Source: Neobacillus sp. DY30
GTDB taxonomy: Bacteria; Bacillota; Bacilli; Bacillales; Cytobacillaceae
NCBI RefSeq assembly: GCF_030123065.1
Contig: NZ_CP126093.1
Location: forward strand, 4,408,001 to 4,472,000
Direction of reading: 5' to 3'
DNA: 64,000 nt
Program-made: the position numbers and the translations under genes
Shown: one piece after another, positions 9,109 through 18,590 of the stretch
Layout of the letters: every line of letters starts with the position of its first letter
Numbering within the stretch: position 1 is the first letter of the stretch
The notes under the pieces: model-generated
The model's database searches: none
Told to the model about the DNA's origin: nothing
The model's input: the letters and a program-made list of their open reading frames with translations, nothing else

Positions 9109-10746
9109 TTATTGTTTGTTATAACGATCCAAGCCTTTTTGGTAAACATCCATTAATTTTTCAAGTCCCATATCGTTTAATTGCTTAACATACGCATCCC
9201 ATTCTTTCTCAATTCCACCCTCTATCAACCATTGAGCTTCTTTTTGCTTCACAAAAGTTTTGATTTCTGGCTCAATCGTATTAATAATTTCAAGTTCTTC
9301 TGGGCTAAAGAAGATAGATGGATAGTTTTCTTGGACCATATGTGGCTTGTAATACTCATCAAGAATGGCTAACCTCTCTTTTGCTCTTGGCTCCATGTCT
9401 ACCACACTGCCAAAATGCTCTTTCAAGACTACAAACGGACCGCCTGGGGCAACCTTTTGACGTAATTCACCCATTGCAACACCGGCAGGAAGCTCTTTAT
9501 TTACTAACATACCATTTGCATCTTCCTCATATATTTCACCGATTGGACCCCAGTTAACTTGGGCAGACATTTTTGGTTCATACAATTCATCCACCCAACG
9601 CATTGTTAACTCAGGGTTTTTGTTCGCTGACGTAACAACAAATGCATCTCTGCCATACTCAGAATAATTGGAACGGCCAATGACAATCTTGCCATCTTTA
9701 CCCTTTAAAGGTGGTAAAACAACGTAATCTTTCACTCGATCTGTTCCCACTACTTCAGTATTTTCCCACCAGATGAAAGAGCCTAACGTTGGATCTTCTG
9801 TCTTTCCTTTTGCAAAAATTTGTTCCGTTTTTTGCGTTGCTACTTCAGGGTCAATTAAACCTTCTTTCACCCAGCCATTATAATAATTGATCGCTTCTTT
9901 AAATTCTGGCTGTACTGCTGCATAGATTACTTTTCCATCTCTCACGACACGATGATCTGCTTCAAAAGATGAATCTGGCAAGCCAAATAATCCAAGTAGG
10001 TCCCCCTCGTTACCGCACCAGCCGTTATACCAGAAAGTTAAACCAATTTCGTCTTGCTTTCCGTTACCGTTCGGATCCTTTTCTTTAAATGCTTTTAACA
10101 CATCATGGTATTCTTCCAATGTTGTTGGCATGGCAAGACCAAGTTTATCTAACCAAACTTTATTAATAAACATAATGTTAGGCATTCCAACTAAATCCAT
10201 TTCTTCCGCACGTGGTAAGGAATAAATATGTCCATCTGGTGCGGTTACAACTTTTTTCAAATCCGGTCTTTGCTCAAATAGTTTCTTTAAATTAGGTGCA
10301 TATTTGTCGATTAAATCTTCTAGCGGTATAATAGTACCATTCTGACCATACTGTATGAGGTCATGATCACTAAATCCTGACGCATAGAACGCATCTGGCA
10401 GGTCGCCACTTGCCAGCATTAAATTTTTCTTTTCTTGATATCCATCGCCAGGGATATTATTCCATTTAATCTTAACGTTCGTTGCTTTTTGAAGTCGGTC
10501 AAATATGACCATTTCTGAATAATCAGGTGCTAAGGCTGCCTTTGGTGAAACAATGTTTAACGTAACTTGTTTATCAACAATCGGTAAACCTGTTTTATTA
10601 AAGGCTACCTTTTCTGCTTTATCTGATCCTGCGGACTCATTGTTCGTACATCCAGTCAAAGCGAGCGATGCCGTTAATCCTAAAACCAAAGCCATTGATA
10701 CTTTCTTCTTGTTCTTCACCATTCTTTTTTTCATCGATTTAAGCAT
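9109..10746 (-). CDS. Extracellular sugar-binding lipoprotein of an ABC importer, 545 aa
   Basis: Solute-binding lipoprotein (LipO/family 1 type). The N-terminus has basic residues, a hydrophobic stretch and the lipobox ALTGC, so it should be cut and lipid-anchored outside the membrane. The rest has the long bilobed form typical of oligosaccharide binders. ATG is placed by GAGGGGG eight bases upstream. Its permeases are encoded just upstream. The ligand is inferred from neighbours to be fructo-oligosaccharides released by the secreted fructanase. Confidence 0.88.
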   Translation of the reverse strand: MLKSMKKRMVKNKKKVSMALVLGLTASLALTGCTNNESAGSDKAEKVAFNKTGLPIVDKQVTLNIVSPKAALAPDYSEMVIFDRLQKATNVKIKWNNIPGDGYQEKKNLMLASGDLPDAFYASGFSDHDLIQYGQNGTIIPLEDLIDKYAPNLKKLFEQRPDLKKVVTAPDGHIYSLPRAEEMDLVGMPNIMFINKVWLDKLGLAMPTTLEEYHDVLKAFKEKDPNGNGKQDEIGLTFWYNGWCGNEGDLLGLFGLPDSSFEADHRVVRDGKVIYAAVQPEFKEAINYYNGWVKEGLIDPEVATQKTEQIFAKGKTEDPTLGSFIWWENTEVVGTDRVKDYVVLPPLKGKDGKIVIGRSNYSEYGRDAFVVTSANKNPELTMRWVDELYEPKMSAQVNWGPIGEIYEEDANGMLVNKELPAGVAMGELRQKVAPGGPFVVLKEHFGSVVDMEPRAKERLAILDEYYKPHMVQENYPSIFFSPEELEIINTIEPEIKTFVKQKEAQWLIEGGIEKEWDAYVKQLNDMGLEKLMDVYQKGLDRYNKQ

Positions 10747-10779
10747 TTTGTTTCCCCCTCAATTTTATAAGTTTTTTTA

Positions 10780-11694
10780 TTAACCTTTAATTCCGCCAAT
10801 CATAACACCTTTAACAAAATACTTTTGGACAAAAGGATATACGATTAAGAGCGGAACAGAAGCAACAATAATTACACCATATTTAATCAATTCAGAAACT
10901 CTTTGTTTCGCTGCTAACGAATCTAGATCACTAATCATCATGGTTGATGCCTGATTTTGAATTAAGATATTTCGTAATATTAACTGCAGCGGATATAAGT
11001 TTTCATTATTCAAGTAGATTAGTGCATCAAAATAGGAATTCCAGTGGCCAACAGCATAGAATAACACCATTACGGCAACAATCGGTTTGGATAGTGGCAG
11101 GACAATCTTTGCGAAAAATTTCGCATCGGAGCATCCGTCCATTTTTGCCGCTTCTAATAGTTCATTTGGAATGCTTGTCTCAAAATAGGTTTTGGCTACA
11201 ATCACATTCCAAACGGCTACTGCCTTTGGTAAGATCAACGCCCACATGGTATTCAGCAAGCCTAAATTTTTTACTACTAAATAAGTAGGAATTAATCCTC
11301 CTGAGAAAAACATCGTCATCAGAAATAAGAACATGAACACGTTTCTTCCATATAAATCTTTTCGAGATAAGGCGTAAGCAGCCATTAAAGTGAATGCTAC
11401 ATTTACGAATGTACCAACAACCGTATAGATAATTGAGTTCTTATAACCGAGCCAAATCTTACTGTCTCTGAATATCCGTTCGTATCCTTCGAAAGTGATT
11501 TCCTTCGGCAGCAACCATACCTTCCCTTCATAAATCATATTAGGATCACTAAATGAGGCAATGACGATAAAATACAAAGGATACACTACCAATATCAAGA
11601 TCATCGCTGTTAAGAAAACATTGATGATATCAAAGACCCTGTCTTCCTTCGATCTTCTGGTAATCTTCTTATTCTTCAAAGCTAGTAAACTCAT
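10780..11694 (-). CDS. ABC sugar permease, LplC/YtcP type
   Basis: Inner-membrane component with six predicted helices in 304 residues, of the carbohydrate CUT1 group. The EAA loop that contacts the ATPase is visible as ELLEAAKMDG with the downstream IVLPLSKP. It pairs with the permease gene 15 bp upstream. No ATPase is encoded in this locus, so the importer probably borrows a shared MsmX-type ATPase encoded elsewhere. Confidence 0.88.
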   Translation of the reverse strand: MSLLALKNKKITRRSKEDRVFDIINVFLTAMILILVVYPLYFIVIASFSDPNMIYEGKVWLLPKEITFEGYERIFRDSKIWLGYKNSIIYTVVGTFVNVAFTLMAAYALSRKDLYGRNVFMFLFLMTMFFSGGLIPTYLVVKNLGLLNTMWALILPKAVAVWNVIVAKTYFETSIPNELLEAAKMDGCSDAKFFAKIVLPLSKPIVAVMVLFYAVGHWNSYFDALIYLNNENLYPLQLILRNILIQNQASTMMISDLDSLAAKQRVSELIKYGVIIVASVPLLIVYPFVQKYFVKGVMIGGIKG

Positions 11695-11709
11695 AATCGT
11701 TGCACCCCC

Positions 11710-12666
11710 TTACCATAATCCTGTCCCTGATAATTTTTTCGCGAACTTATTTACCGCTATTAATAAAATTAAGTTTATCACTGCATTAAATAATCCTACT
11801 GCAGCAGCGAAGCTATATTGTGCTTGTTGTAACCCCATTTTGTATACATACGTTGGAATGATTTCTGCAGATGGCTGGTTCATAGGTGTTTGTAAAAGGT
11901 AGGCCTTCTCAAAGCCGATATTCATAATGCCGCCAACGGACAGGATTAATAAAATAACGGCAGTTGGCATAATGGCTGGTATATCAACATGAAAGATACG
12001 CTGCCATTTATTTGCTCCATCCATTACTGCTGCTTCATGTAGTTCGGGGCTGACCCCTGCAAGTGCAGCCAGGTAAATAATCGCGGCCCATCCTGTTTCC
12101 TGCCAGACTCCGGATGCTATGTATAATGGTTTAAACCATTCTGGTTTTGCCATAAACGATATCGGATCTCCGCCAAATAACAGAATAATATTATTAATCA
12201 AACCGTTATTCGAAAAGAAAACAAAGATCATTCCTGCTAACACTACTACCGAGATAAAATGCGGCGCATATACTACCGTTTGAACAAAACGTTTGTATTT
12301 CTCGCTTCTAATTTGATTTAACATAAGCGCAAGGAATATCGGTAGCGGAAAACCAACGATTAATTGGACCACACTAAGTCCGAGTGTATTTTTAATCAGT
12401 GTCCAAAATTGAAAGGATTCAAAAAACCTTTCAAAATGTTTAAATCCTACCCACGGACTTCCCATAATCCCTTTTGTGGCTACAAAATCTTTAAATGCAA
12501 TTAGAATGCCATACATTGGGAGGTAATGAAAAACAATAAAATAAATTAATGCGGGTAATAGAAATAAGTAAAGCTGGTAATTACTAAAGATCTTTTTAAA
12601 CTTTAATCCTCTTTTTACTTTGGCAGGTGAATCGATAACAGAATTTGCCTTCCTTGCCATTTCCAT
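11710..12666 (-). CDS. ABC sugar permease, LplB/YteP type
   Basis: Partner permease of 318 residues with a cytoplasmic N-terminal tail, six predicted helices and the EAA loop ELHEAAVMDGANKWQ. First gene of the fructan transport operon. Two close ATGs (M1 and M3) are each served by part of GAGGCAAGG, so the start is uncertain by two codons. The upstream 184 bp carry a promoter-like sequence and two operator palindromes. Confidence 0.88.
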   Translation of the reverse strand: MEMARKANSVIDSPAKVKRGLKFKKIFSNYQLYLFLLPALIYFIVFHYLPMYGILIAFKDFVATKGIMGSPWVGFKHFERFFESFQFWTLIKNTLGLSVVQLIVGFPLPIFLALMLNQIRSEKYKRFVQTVVYAPHFISVVVLAGMIFVFFSNNGLINNIILLFGGDPISFMAKPEWFKPLYIASGVWQETGWAAIIYLAALAGVSPELHEAAVMDGANKWQRIFHVDIPAIMPTAVILLILSVGGIMNIGFEKAYLLQTPMNQPSAEIIPTYVYKMGLQQAQYSFAAAVGLFNAVINLILLIAVNKFAKKLSGTGLW

Positions 12667-12720
12667 ATCCTTGCCTCACTTTCACGTTTATTTTGTTGTT
12701 TCTGCGCCTCTTATCATTTT

Positions 12721-12733
12721 TGAAACGTTTCCA
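12721..12733. promoter_or_regulatory. LacI-type operator palindrome, copy 4
   Basis: TGAAACGTTTCCA, matching three other copies around lacI. It lies about 45 bp downstream of the predicted -10 of the transport operon, where bound repressor could block elongation or form a loop with the other copy. The core also resembles a CcpA cre site. Confidence 0.7.
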
Positions 12734-12775
12734 AATTGATATAAAAAAATTTGGTCTGTAATGTTATTCTCACAT

Positions 12776-12804
12776 TTTATAAAAAGTACTCGCTCAATCT
12801 ACAA
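12776..12804 (-). promoter_or_regulatory. Predicted sigma-A promoter of the fructan transport operon
   Basis: TTGTAG and TATAAA separated by 17 bp on the minus strand, between two operator palindromes and about 110 bp before the first permease gene. The -35 is imperfect, as expected for a controlled promoter. Confidence 0.5.
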
Positions 12805-12815
12805 TCCTGGCAAAT

Positions 12816-12828
12816 TGAAACGTTTCCA
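12816..12828. promoter_or_regulatory. LacI-type operator palindrome, copy 3
   Basis: TGAAACGTTTCCA about 12 bp upstream of the predicted -35 of the transport operon. Identical to the other copies. Confidence 0.7.
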
Positions 12829-12850
12829 TTAAAGACCAAAAAATAAAAAC

Positions 12851-13825
12851 CTACGTCGTTTCTCCTCTTCTATACATGACAGGTATTCGATAAATCTCTT
12901 GCTCTAACAATTCACCCTCAATCTTTCTTAAGAGTAGTTTTACAGACATCCTTGCCATTTCTTCGACTGGCTGTCGAATCGTAGATAAAATAGGACGAAA
13001 CAGCTTATTATCTTGAATACCATCATATCCGATTACCTTAACATCCTCTGGAGTTCGTAATCCATATAGCTTAGCTTTATCAATATATTTAGCAGCAAGT
13101 ATATCAGTATTAGCAAATATTCCATTTACGTTCTGGTGGTGAGGCAGATTAAAGAAATTTTCAAAGAATGAATCGTCTTCATATACTTCATCATGTTCCT
13201 CATAGGTACTAAATTCGATCCCTTGTATCTTTGCCTCATCAATAAAACCTGACTTCCTTAGTACAACTTCACTATAAGCTGAACTGGTTACTCCTAAGTA
13301 AGCCACTTTTGTAGCTCCTGCCTTCACCAGCTCCTGTAAAGCAATTCGACCGCCTGTATAGTTATCAGAAGTTACGCAAGTGATTTTTTTTCCAAAATGC
13401 CGGTCCAAGCTAATAATGGGAATATCAGTACGGACACTATCTTCTATATCATTATAGGTAATCCCTATAATACCGGCTACTTTATTCTGATTGAGCATAT
13501 CTAAATAATAAAGCTCCTTGTCAGGCCTGCCGCCACTATTGCAAAGCATCAATTTATAGCCTTCCCGATCCAGCTCATCTTCAATATAAAAGGCAAGTTC
13601 CGAGAAAAATGGATGCCATATACTCGGAAGCAATAATGCAACCATTGTTGATTTTTGCATTTTAAAGTTTCTTGCTACTTCGTTTGGAATATAATTTAAT
13701 TCTTTTATTGCTGCATTTACTTTCTCACGTGTTACGGACTTTACGGCTGGATGGTTGTTAATGACTCGTGAAACAGTGCCAACACCCACACCTGCTAGTT
13801 CCGCAACATCTTTTATACTTGGCAC
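12851..13825 (-). CDS. LacI-family transcriptional repressor of the fructan locus
   Basis: A 324-residue regulator with an N-terminal helix-turn-helix (residues 2-25, SIKDVAELAGVGVGTVSRVI) and a periplasmic-binding-protein-like sensor domain from about residue 60. Translation starts at a GTG behind GGAGGTATAGTA. It is transcribed toward the transporter genes from its own promoter. Two identical palindromes lie in its promoter and two more before the transporter operon, so it likely represses both itself and the fructan genes, with a fructan-derived sugar as inducer (inferred). Confidence 0.9.
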   Translation of the reverse strand: MPSIKDVAELAGVGVGTVSRVINNHPAVKSVTREKVNAAIKELNYIPNEVARNFKMQKSTMVALLLPSIWHPFFSELAFYIEDELDREGYKLMLCNSGGRPDKELYYLDMLNQNKVAGIIGITYNDIEDSVRTDIPIISLDRHFGKKITCVTSDNYTGGRIALQELVKAGATKVAYLGVTSSAYSEVVLRKSGFIDEAKIQGIEFSTYEEHDEVYEDDSFFENFFNLPHHQNVNGIFANTDILAAKYIDKAKLYGLRTPEDVKVIGYDGIQDNKLFRPILSTIRQPVEEMARMSVKLLLRKIEGELLEQEIYRIPVMYRRGETT

Positions 13826-13866
13826 TACTATACCTCCATTAATAAAACAATTTTATTTTCTTACTT

Positions 13867-13879
13867 TGGAAACGTTTCA
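13867..13879. promoter_or_regulatory. LacI-type operator palindrome, copy 2
   Basis: TGGAAACGTTTCA downstream of the predicted lacI -10. Central CG palindrome typical of LacI-family operators. Confidence 0.72.
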
Positions 13880-13895
13880 CCATTTCCTTAAACCT

Positions 13896-13924
13896 ATAAT
13901 ATCACCACATTGGAAACGTTTCAA
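13896..13924 (-). promoter_or_regulatory. Predicted sigma-A promoter of lacI
   Basis: TTGAAA and TATTAT with a 17-bp spacer on the minus strand. The -35 overlaps operator copy 1, which predicts autorepression. Confidence 0.7.
13911..13923. promoter_or_regulatory. LacI-type operator palindrome, copy 1
   Basis: TGGAAACGTTTCA overlapping the -35 region of the lacI promoter. Confidence 0.72.
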
Positions 13925-13957
13925 CGTTTTTTTCAGAAAAGTTAAATAAAATTCATT

Positions 13958-14770
13958 TTAGGATAGTAGGTATTTTTTTAAAGCCTCTGCAACACCGTCC
14001 TGATCATTAGAAAGTGTGATATCATCCGCAATTTCTTTAACTTGTATTGGTGCATTTCCCATAGCAATGCCAAGTCCAGCGAATTCAATCATATTTGTAT
14101 CATTAAAGTTGTCGCCTATAGCAATAATCTCGCTTCTTTGGATACCAAATTCTTTGCACAAAAATTCAATGCCAGAAGTCTTAGTTGCGTGTTTGGACAT
14201 AATTTCCAAATAAGTAGACTTTGAGGGATAAACATTTAAATGAGTAGAAAGATGTTGTTTCAGTTTTGCATCTAATTTTTGTATTCTGTCAAAATCAGCC
14301 ATGCATAAAATTTTATTTGCTCCCGTATTATTTTGCTCCCAGATTAAAAATAAATTACTAAAATCAGCAATACTCGGAGTAATTTTTGTTATTTCACTCT
14401 CTTGTTTGGCCCATTCATCCAATTCTTCTATAAACCACTCATCATCCTTATATAAACTGATATGAATGCCCAATCTTTTAACTATGGTATACACCATCTT
14501 TACCTTTGAAACAGGTATTGTAATGCTCAACCGCTGGTCACCATGATTCCAAATAAGAGCACCACTGTAACAAATAATCGGCTGTACAATATTTAGCTTT
14601 TTCTGCAAAAACAGAATTCCTTTAGGCATTCTTGCCGAAACTAAGATGACCGGAATTTGTTTTTCATTTACGACTTTACGAATGACTTGTTTTGTGTGCT
14701 CCGTAATCTCATGCCTCGAACTCAATAAAGTTCCATCAATATCTAAACATACCATTTTGTAAGTTTTCAA
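13958..14770 (-). CDS. Cof-type HAD-superfamily phosphatase
   Basis: A 270-residue HAD hydrolase of the Cof/type IIB class, acting on sugar phosphates or related small molecules. Motif I is LDIDGTL (Asp10 nucleophile, Asp12), motif IV is GDNFNDTNM near residue 220, and the cap domain lies between. The start is a TTG seven bases after GGAGG. It follows the RbsBAC-type transporter across a hairpin and 200 bp, so functional linkage to the imported sugar is possible but not shown. Confidence 0.85.
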   Translation of the reverse strand: MKTYKMVCLDIDGTLLSSRHEITEHTKQVIRKVVNEKQIPVILVSARMPKGILFLQKKLNIVQPIICYSGALIWNHGDQRLSITIPVSKVKMVYTIVKRLGIHISLYKDDEWFIEELDEWAKQESEITKITPSIADFSNLFLIWEQNNTGANKILCMADFDRIQKLDAKLKQHLSTHLNVYPSKSTYLEIMSKHATKTSGIEFLCKEFGIQRSEIIAIGDNFNDTNMIEFAGLGIAMGNAPIQVKEIADDITLSNDQDGVAEALKKYLLS

Positions 14771-14926
14771 AAGGAAACCTCCTTGATACTAACAGAAAAT
14801 GTTTAATCGGAATTTAATACCCATGTTTACTAATACTCTATCATTAATCAATATTCTTCAACTCTTTTTCTCATCTCATAAAAACGCCTCTTACATGTGA
14901 ATCTCTCTCATTTAGTAGAAGTTTTA

Positions 14927-14949
14927 AGCCAGAAGGATGTCTTCTGGCT
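14927..14949 (-). terminator. Hairpin downstream of the RbsC-like gene
   Basis: AGCCAGAAG pairs perfectly with CTTCTGGCT around a 5-base loop. The T tract after it is weak, so termination may be partial. Confidence 0.55.
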
Positions 14950-14973
14950 ATGTGTGTTTGAATTTAATCTAAG

Positions 14974-15954
14974 TTATGTTCTGCTGCGTAATCTATCAAG
15001 TAATACGGCAATAACAATAACTATGCCTTTTACAACTTGTTGCCAGTAAAAATCAACGTTAAGCAAAGTCATTCCATTTGTTAATACGGCAACAATTAAA
15101 ACCCCAATGATCGTACCTTGTATACGGCCACGGCCACCTACAAAACTAGTGCCCCCTAGAACAACAGCCGCTATCGCGTCCAGCTCAAATGCAATACCTA
15201 CCATGGGCTGCCCTGAAAACAATCGTCCTGCCATAACAACACCACTTATACCAGCAAGTAAGCCACTAATGGAATAGACATGGATCAATGTGCGCTTAAC
15301 CTTAATTCCTGTTAGATGCGCTGCTTCCTCATTACCACCAATCGCATAAACATGTCGTCCGAACATTGTGTATTTCAAAACAATAAACATTATGATATAA
15401 ACAATTAACATGACATAAATAGGGGTAGGTATCCCAAGAATTTTACCTGCTCCAATGAACTTGAATTGCTCTGATGCCAAAACGACAGGATATCCCCCCG
15501 TTATAACATAGGCCAAACCTCTCAGGTAGGTCATACTACCGAGTGTCACAATAAAAGATGGCAGTTTGGGGACAGCTGTTAAAAAACCATTTATGGCCCC
15601 TGCCACATATCCAACTGCTGCACCTGCTAACATAGCCACAACTGAAGGAATTCCAGCGTTTGAAAGTAATACAGAGATGACACCTGCCAAGGCTAAGGTT
15701 GAGCCTACCGACAAATCAATGCCGCCTGTTAATATAACGAGGGTCATCCCAGCTGCTAGAATGGCAGTAATCGAGCTTTGCTTCAAAACGTTCAAGATAT
15801 TACTTGAATCCATAAAATTTGGTGCAAAAACCATCATAATGAGTATCAATAAAGCAAGAATGATTAACATGCCTAGCTGATTAAAAATCTTTTTTGAACG
15901 ATCCTTGAACGAAACTACAATTGGTCTAGACGTTTGTATGTTTGTATTCATCAT
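14974..15954 (-). CDS. RbsC-type ABC sugar permease
   Basis: A 326-residue permease of the CUT2 (ribose/xylose/galactose) class with eight to ten hydrophobic segments and the conserved GGIDLSVGS stretch near residue 80. Its start overlaps the stop of the ATPase gene by 4 bp, indicating translational coupling. The substrate is a monosaccharide or similar; ribose is only one possibility because no ribokinase or RbsD gene is present. Confidence 0.87.
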   Translation of the reverse strand: MMNTNIQTSRPIVVSFKDRSKKIFNQLGMLIILALLILIMMVFAPNFMDSSNILNVLKQSSITAILAAGMTLVILTGGIDLSVGSTLALAGVISVLLSNAGIPSVVAMLAGAAVGYVAGAINGFLTAVPKLPSFIVTLGSMTYLRGLAYVITGGYPVVLASEQFKFIGAGKILGIPTPIYVMLIVYIIMFIVLKYTMFGRHVYAIGGNEEAAHLTGIKVKRTLIHVYSISGLLAGISGVVMAGRLFSGQPMVGIAFELDAIAAVVLGGTSFVGGRGRIQGTIIGVLIVAVLTNGMTLLNVDFYWQQVVKGIVIVIAVLLDRLRSRT

Positions 15955-17510
15955 TTAACCTCTCCAGTAGCATAGTACATAATTTTTTCTTGTGTCGCTT
16001 CATCACGAGACAATTCAGCTCTAAGTTTCCCCTCATGCATGACTAAAATCCGATCACTTACTCCTAGAACTTCGGGTAATTCAGACGAAATCATTAATAC
16101 CGCAAGCCCCTGATCGGCTAGTTTACTGATAATTTTATGAATTTCTGTCTTCGCTCCTATGTCTACACCACGTGTCGGTTCGTCGAGGAGCAGCACTCTA
16201 GGACCGATAGATAGCCATTTAGCAATGACAACCTTTTGTTGATTTCCACCGCTAAGGCCCATTATGTTTTGTTCCTTTGAGGCGGTTCTTACACCTAATT
16301 CTTCAATATATCGATCCGCATCCTGATTCATTTTCTTATACTGCAACAATTTAAATTTCCGATATGTTGGTAATTGTGCCATCAGAATATTTTCTTTTAC
16401 AGATAAATTCGGTAATAACCCCTGCTCCTTCCTACTCTCAGGAACATGGGCAATGCCAAGTTTCATTGCTTCAATGGGACTTTTTATATGGACCTGCTGG
16501 CCATTCATGATGATTTGACCATTTGACAAATCGGATAAGCCAAAGATGGTTCTTATAAGCTCCGTCCTTCCGGCACCGACAAGGCCTGCTAAACCTACAA
16601 TTTCACCAGGGTATAGTTTCAACGATATATCTTTCACAAACTTTTTGTCAGAGACACCTTTCAACTCAAGCACTGGTTTCCGTTCCTCTGGCCAAACCAT
16701 ACTATTGTTTTTTTCTCTTACAAACAGCTCATTTAACTCTCTTCCTACCATAAGCCTTACTAGGTTCTTGGGATTTGTTTCTGATATCGGACCACTAGTA
16801 ACCCACTGCCCGTCTCTTAGGACAGTAAAGCGATTGGAAATTTTAAATATTTCATCCATTCGATGTGAAATATATACGATCGCTACGCCTTTTCGCCTTA
16901 ATTCTTCAATAATACCAAATAGCTTTTCTATTTCTTTATCCGTAAGGGAGGCTGTAGGTTCATCCATAATTAAAATCTCAGAGTTAAGGGATAAGGCACG
17001 GGCAATCTCAACCATTTGTTGTTGTGCTACACTTAGGGTAGATACATCCGCTCGAGGATCTAAAGTTGATCCGATTGATTTTAAAACCTGGCCCGCCTTT
17101 TCATAGATTTCATTCCAATTGATTAGGCCAAACCTATTTTTCTTAAAGGTTGTACCCATCATAATATTCTCGCCAATGGACAAATTGGGTGATAGGCTTA
17201 TCTCTTGGTGAATAACACTAATTCCCTTATTTCTAGCCTCCATTGGATTATTCCAATGCACTTCTTGACCTTTATATATAATCATTCCAGCATCAGGCTG
17301 ATACACACCTGCCATAATCTTCATTAAGGTAGATTTCCCTGCACCATTCTCTCCCATTAGTGCATGAACTTCCCCTTTATAAAGTTCTATATTAACGTTT
17401 TGTAACACCTTCACACCGGAAAATTGTTTGTTTACTGCCTTCATACTCATGATAGGTGATCGTGTTTGTGATTGACGATTAGTATGTTCCTGTAATTGAG
17501 ATACTGCCAT
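15951..17510 (-). CDS. RbsA-type double ABC ATPase
   Basis: A 519-residue ATPase with two fused nucleotide-binding domains, as usual for CUT2 importers. The first has Walker A GENGAGKS at 53-60, signature LSVAQQQ and Walker B ILIMDEPT. The second has the degenerate Walker A GLVGAGRT that is normal for the family, signature LSGGNQQK and LLLDEPTRG. ATG is placed by AGGGAG. It lies between the binding-protein and permease genes. Confidence 0.9.
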   Translation of the reverse strand: MAVSQLQEHTNRQSQTRSPIMSMKAVNKQFSGVKVLQNVNIELYKGEVHALMGENGAGKSTLMKIMAGVYQPDAGMIIYKGQEVHWNNPMEARNKGISVIHQEISLSPNLSIGENIMMGTTFKKNRFGLINWNEIYEKAGQVLKSIGSTLDPRADVSTLSVAQQQMVEIARALSLNSEILIMDEPTASLTDKEIEKLFGIIEELRRKGVAIVYISHRMDEIFKISNRFTVLRDGQWVTSGPISETNPKNLVRLMVGRELNELFVREKNNSMVWPEERKPVLELKGVSDKKFVKDISLKLYPGEIVGLAGLVGAGRTELIRTIFGLSDLSNGQIIMNGQQVHIKSPIEAMKLGIAHVPESRKEQGLLPNLSVKENILMAQLPTYRKFKLLQYKKMNQDADRYIEELGVRTASKEQNIMGLSGGNQQKVVIAKWLSIGPRVLLLDEPTRGVDIGAKTEIHKIISKLADQGLAVLMISSELPEVLGVSDRILVMHEGKLRAELSRDEATQEKIMYYATGEVK

Positions 17511-17612
17511 TTATTCCACTCCCTAGGTCACTTTTTATGTGTTTTTCTAGGATGTAAATATAGTGCTCTAGAAAGAGCACTATATATTAATACACCACTA
17601 AGGGGTATGGAT

Positions 17613-18581
17613 TTACCATCCCTTATAGGAATCAACATTTTCCTGAGTGATAAATTCAGTTGGAATAAGAACCTCTGACTCGACCTTCTCCCCGTCAATG
17701 ATTTTTAATGCCAAAGCGACACCATCAATCACCATCTGGTTAGGGAATTGTGCGGAAGTACCCGCAAAGCTTCCACCTTTTTTCAAAGCATCCACCGCTG
17801 CAGGTGCGCCGTCCACACTTACCACGAAGAATTCATCTTGTCTGTCTGCTTGATCTTGGGCAATTTGTACTCCGGTAGCTTCTTCATCATTGATGGTAAA
17901 AACGGCATTGATTTCTTTATTTGCAGTAAGGATACTTTCCATTACCGTTAGTGCCTTTTCACGGTTTCCTTCACCGTTTTGTTTTGCAACAACCTTAATA
18001 TCCGGATATTTGCTAATCACTTCGTTAAAACCTTTTATTCGGTCTGTTACTGCAGAAACGGGAGGGCCATCAATAATTACAATGTTGCCCTTTCCATCAA
18101 GTTGCTTCACAAGGTACTCTGCCGCTAATCTGCCTGCTTGAACGTTATCAGACATAACGACTGTGTCAATGCCACCCTCTGCAAATCCATCAAGAGCCAC
18201 AACCGGAATGCCTGCTGATTTTGCTTGAGCAACCGCACCTGCGATACCAGCGGAATCAAATGGGCTCAACAAGATTAAATCAACTTTCTTTGTAATGAAA
18301 TCTTCGATTTGTGCTGTTTGTTTTGCGAGGTCATGATCCGCACTTACCGTGATGACTTCCGCATCATACTTAGAAGCCACTTCTTTAGCACCTTTGGACA
18401 TCGCTACGAAGAACGGATTACCTAATGTTGGAACAGTTAAACCAATTTTAAGTTTTTTATCAGTATCGTTATTTTTACCTTTATTATCAGAACCAGAAAC
18501 GTTTTCATTATTGCCACATGCACTTAATAAGAATAAAGTGACAATTACTAGTACAATACTAAAAATTTTCATATTTTTCAT
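17613..18581 (-). CDS. RbsB-type sugar-binding lipoprotein
   Basis: Periplasmic-binding-protein-like lipoprotein of about 322 residues with lipobox LSAC and the KIGLTVPTLGNPFF opening strand of ribose/galactose-type binders. The ATG at 18581 is preferred: GGGGG lies ten bases upstream, while the in-frame TTG at 18590 is too close to that site. First gene of the importer, downstream of a DeoR regulator. The ligand is not defined by the sequence. Confidence 0.87.
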   Translation of the reverse strand: MKNMKIFSIVLVIVTLFLLSACGNNENVSGSDNKGKNNDTDKKLKIGLTVPTLGNPFFVAMSKGAKEVASKYDAEVITVSADHDLAKQTAQIEDFITKKVDLILLSPFDSAGIAGAVAQAKSAGIPVVALDGFAEGGIDTVVMSDNVQAGRLAAEYLVKQLDGKGNIVIIDGPPVSAVTDRIKGFNEVISKYPDIKVVAKQNGEGNREKALTVMESILTANKEINAVFTINDEEATGVQIAQDQADRQDEFFVVSVDGAPAAVDALKKGGSFAGTSAQFPNQMVIDGVALALKIIDGEKVESEVLIPTEFITQENVDSYKGW

Positions 18582-18590
18582 AGCGTGCAA

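Noticed and set aside
12750..12840. Inverted TTTGGTCT/AGACCAAA as a lacI terminator
   Set aside because: The arms are 75 bp apart with a promoter and operator between them and no T tract, so it is not a terminator.
16546..17106. 186-residue plus-strand frame inside the RbsA-type gene
   Set aside because: Antisense shadow of a well-supported ATPase, with no motif or ribosome site.
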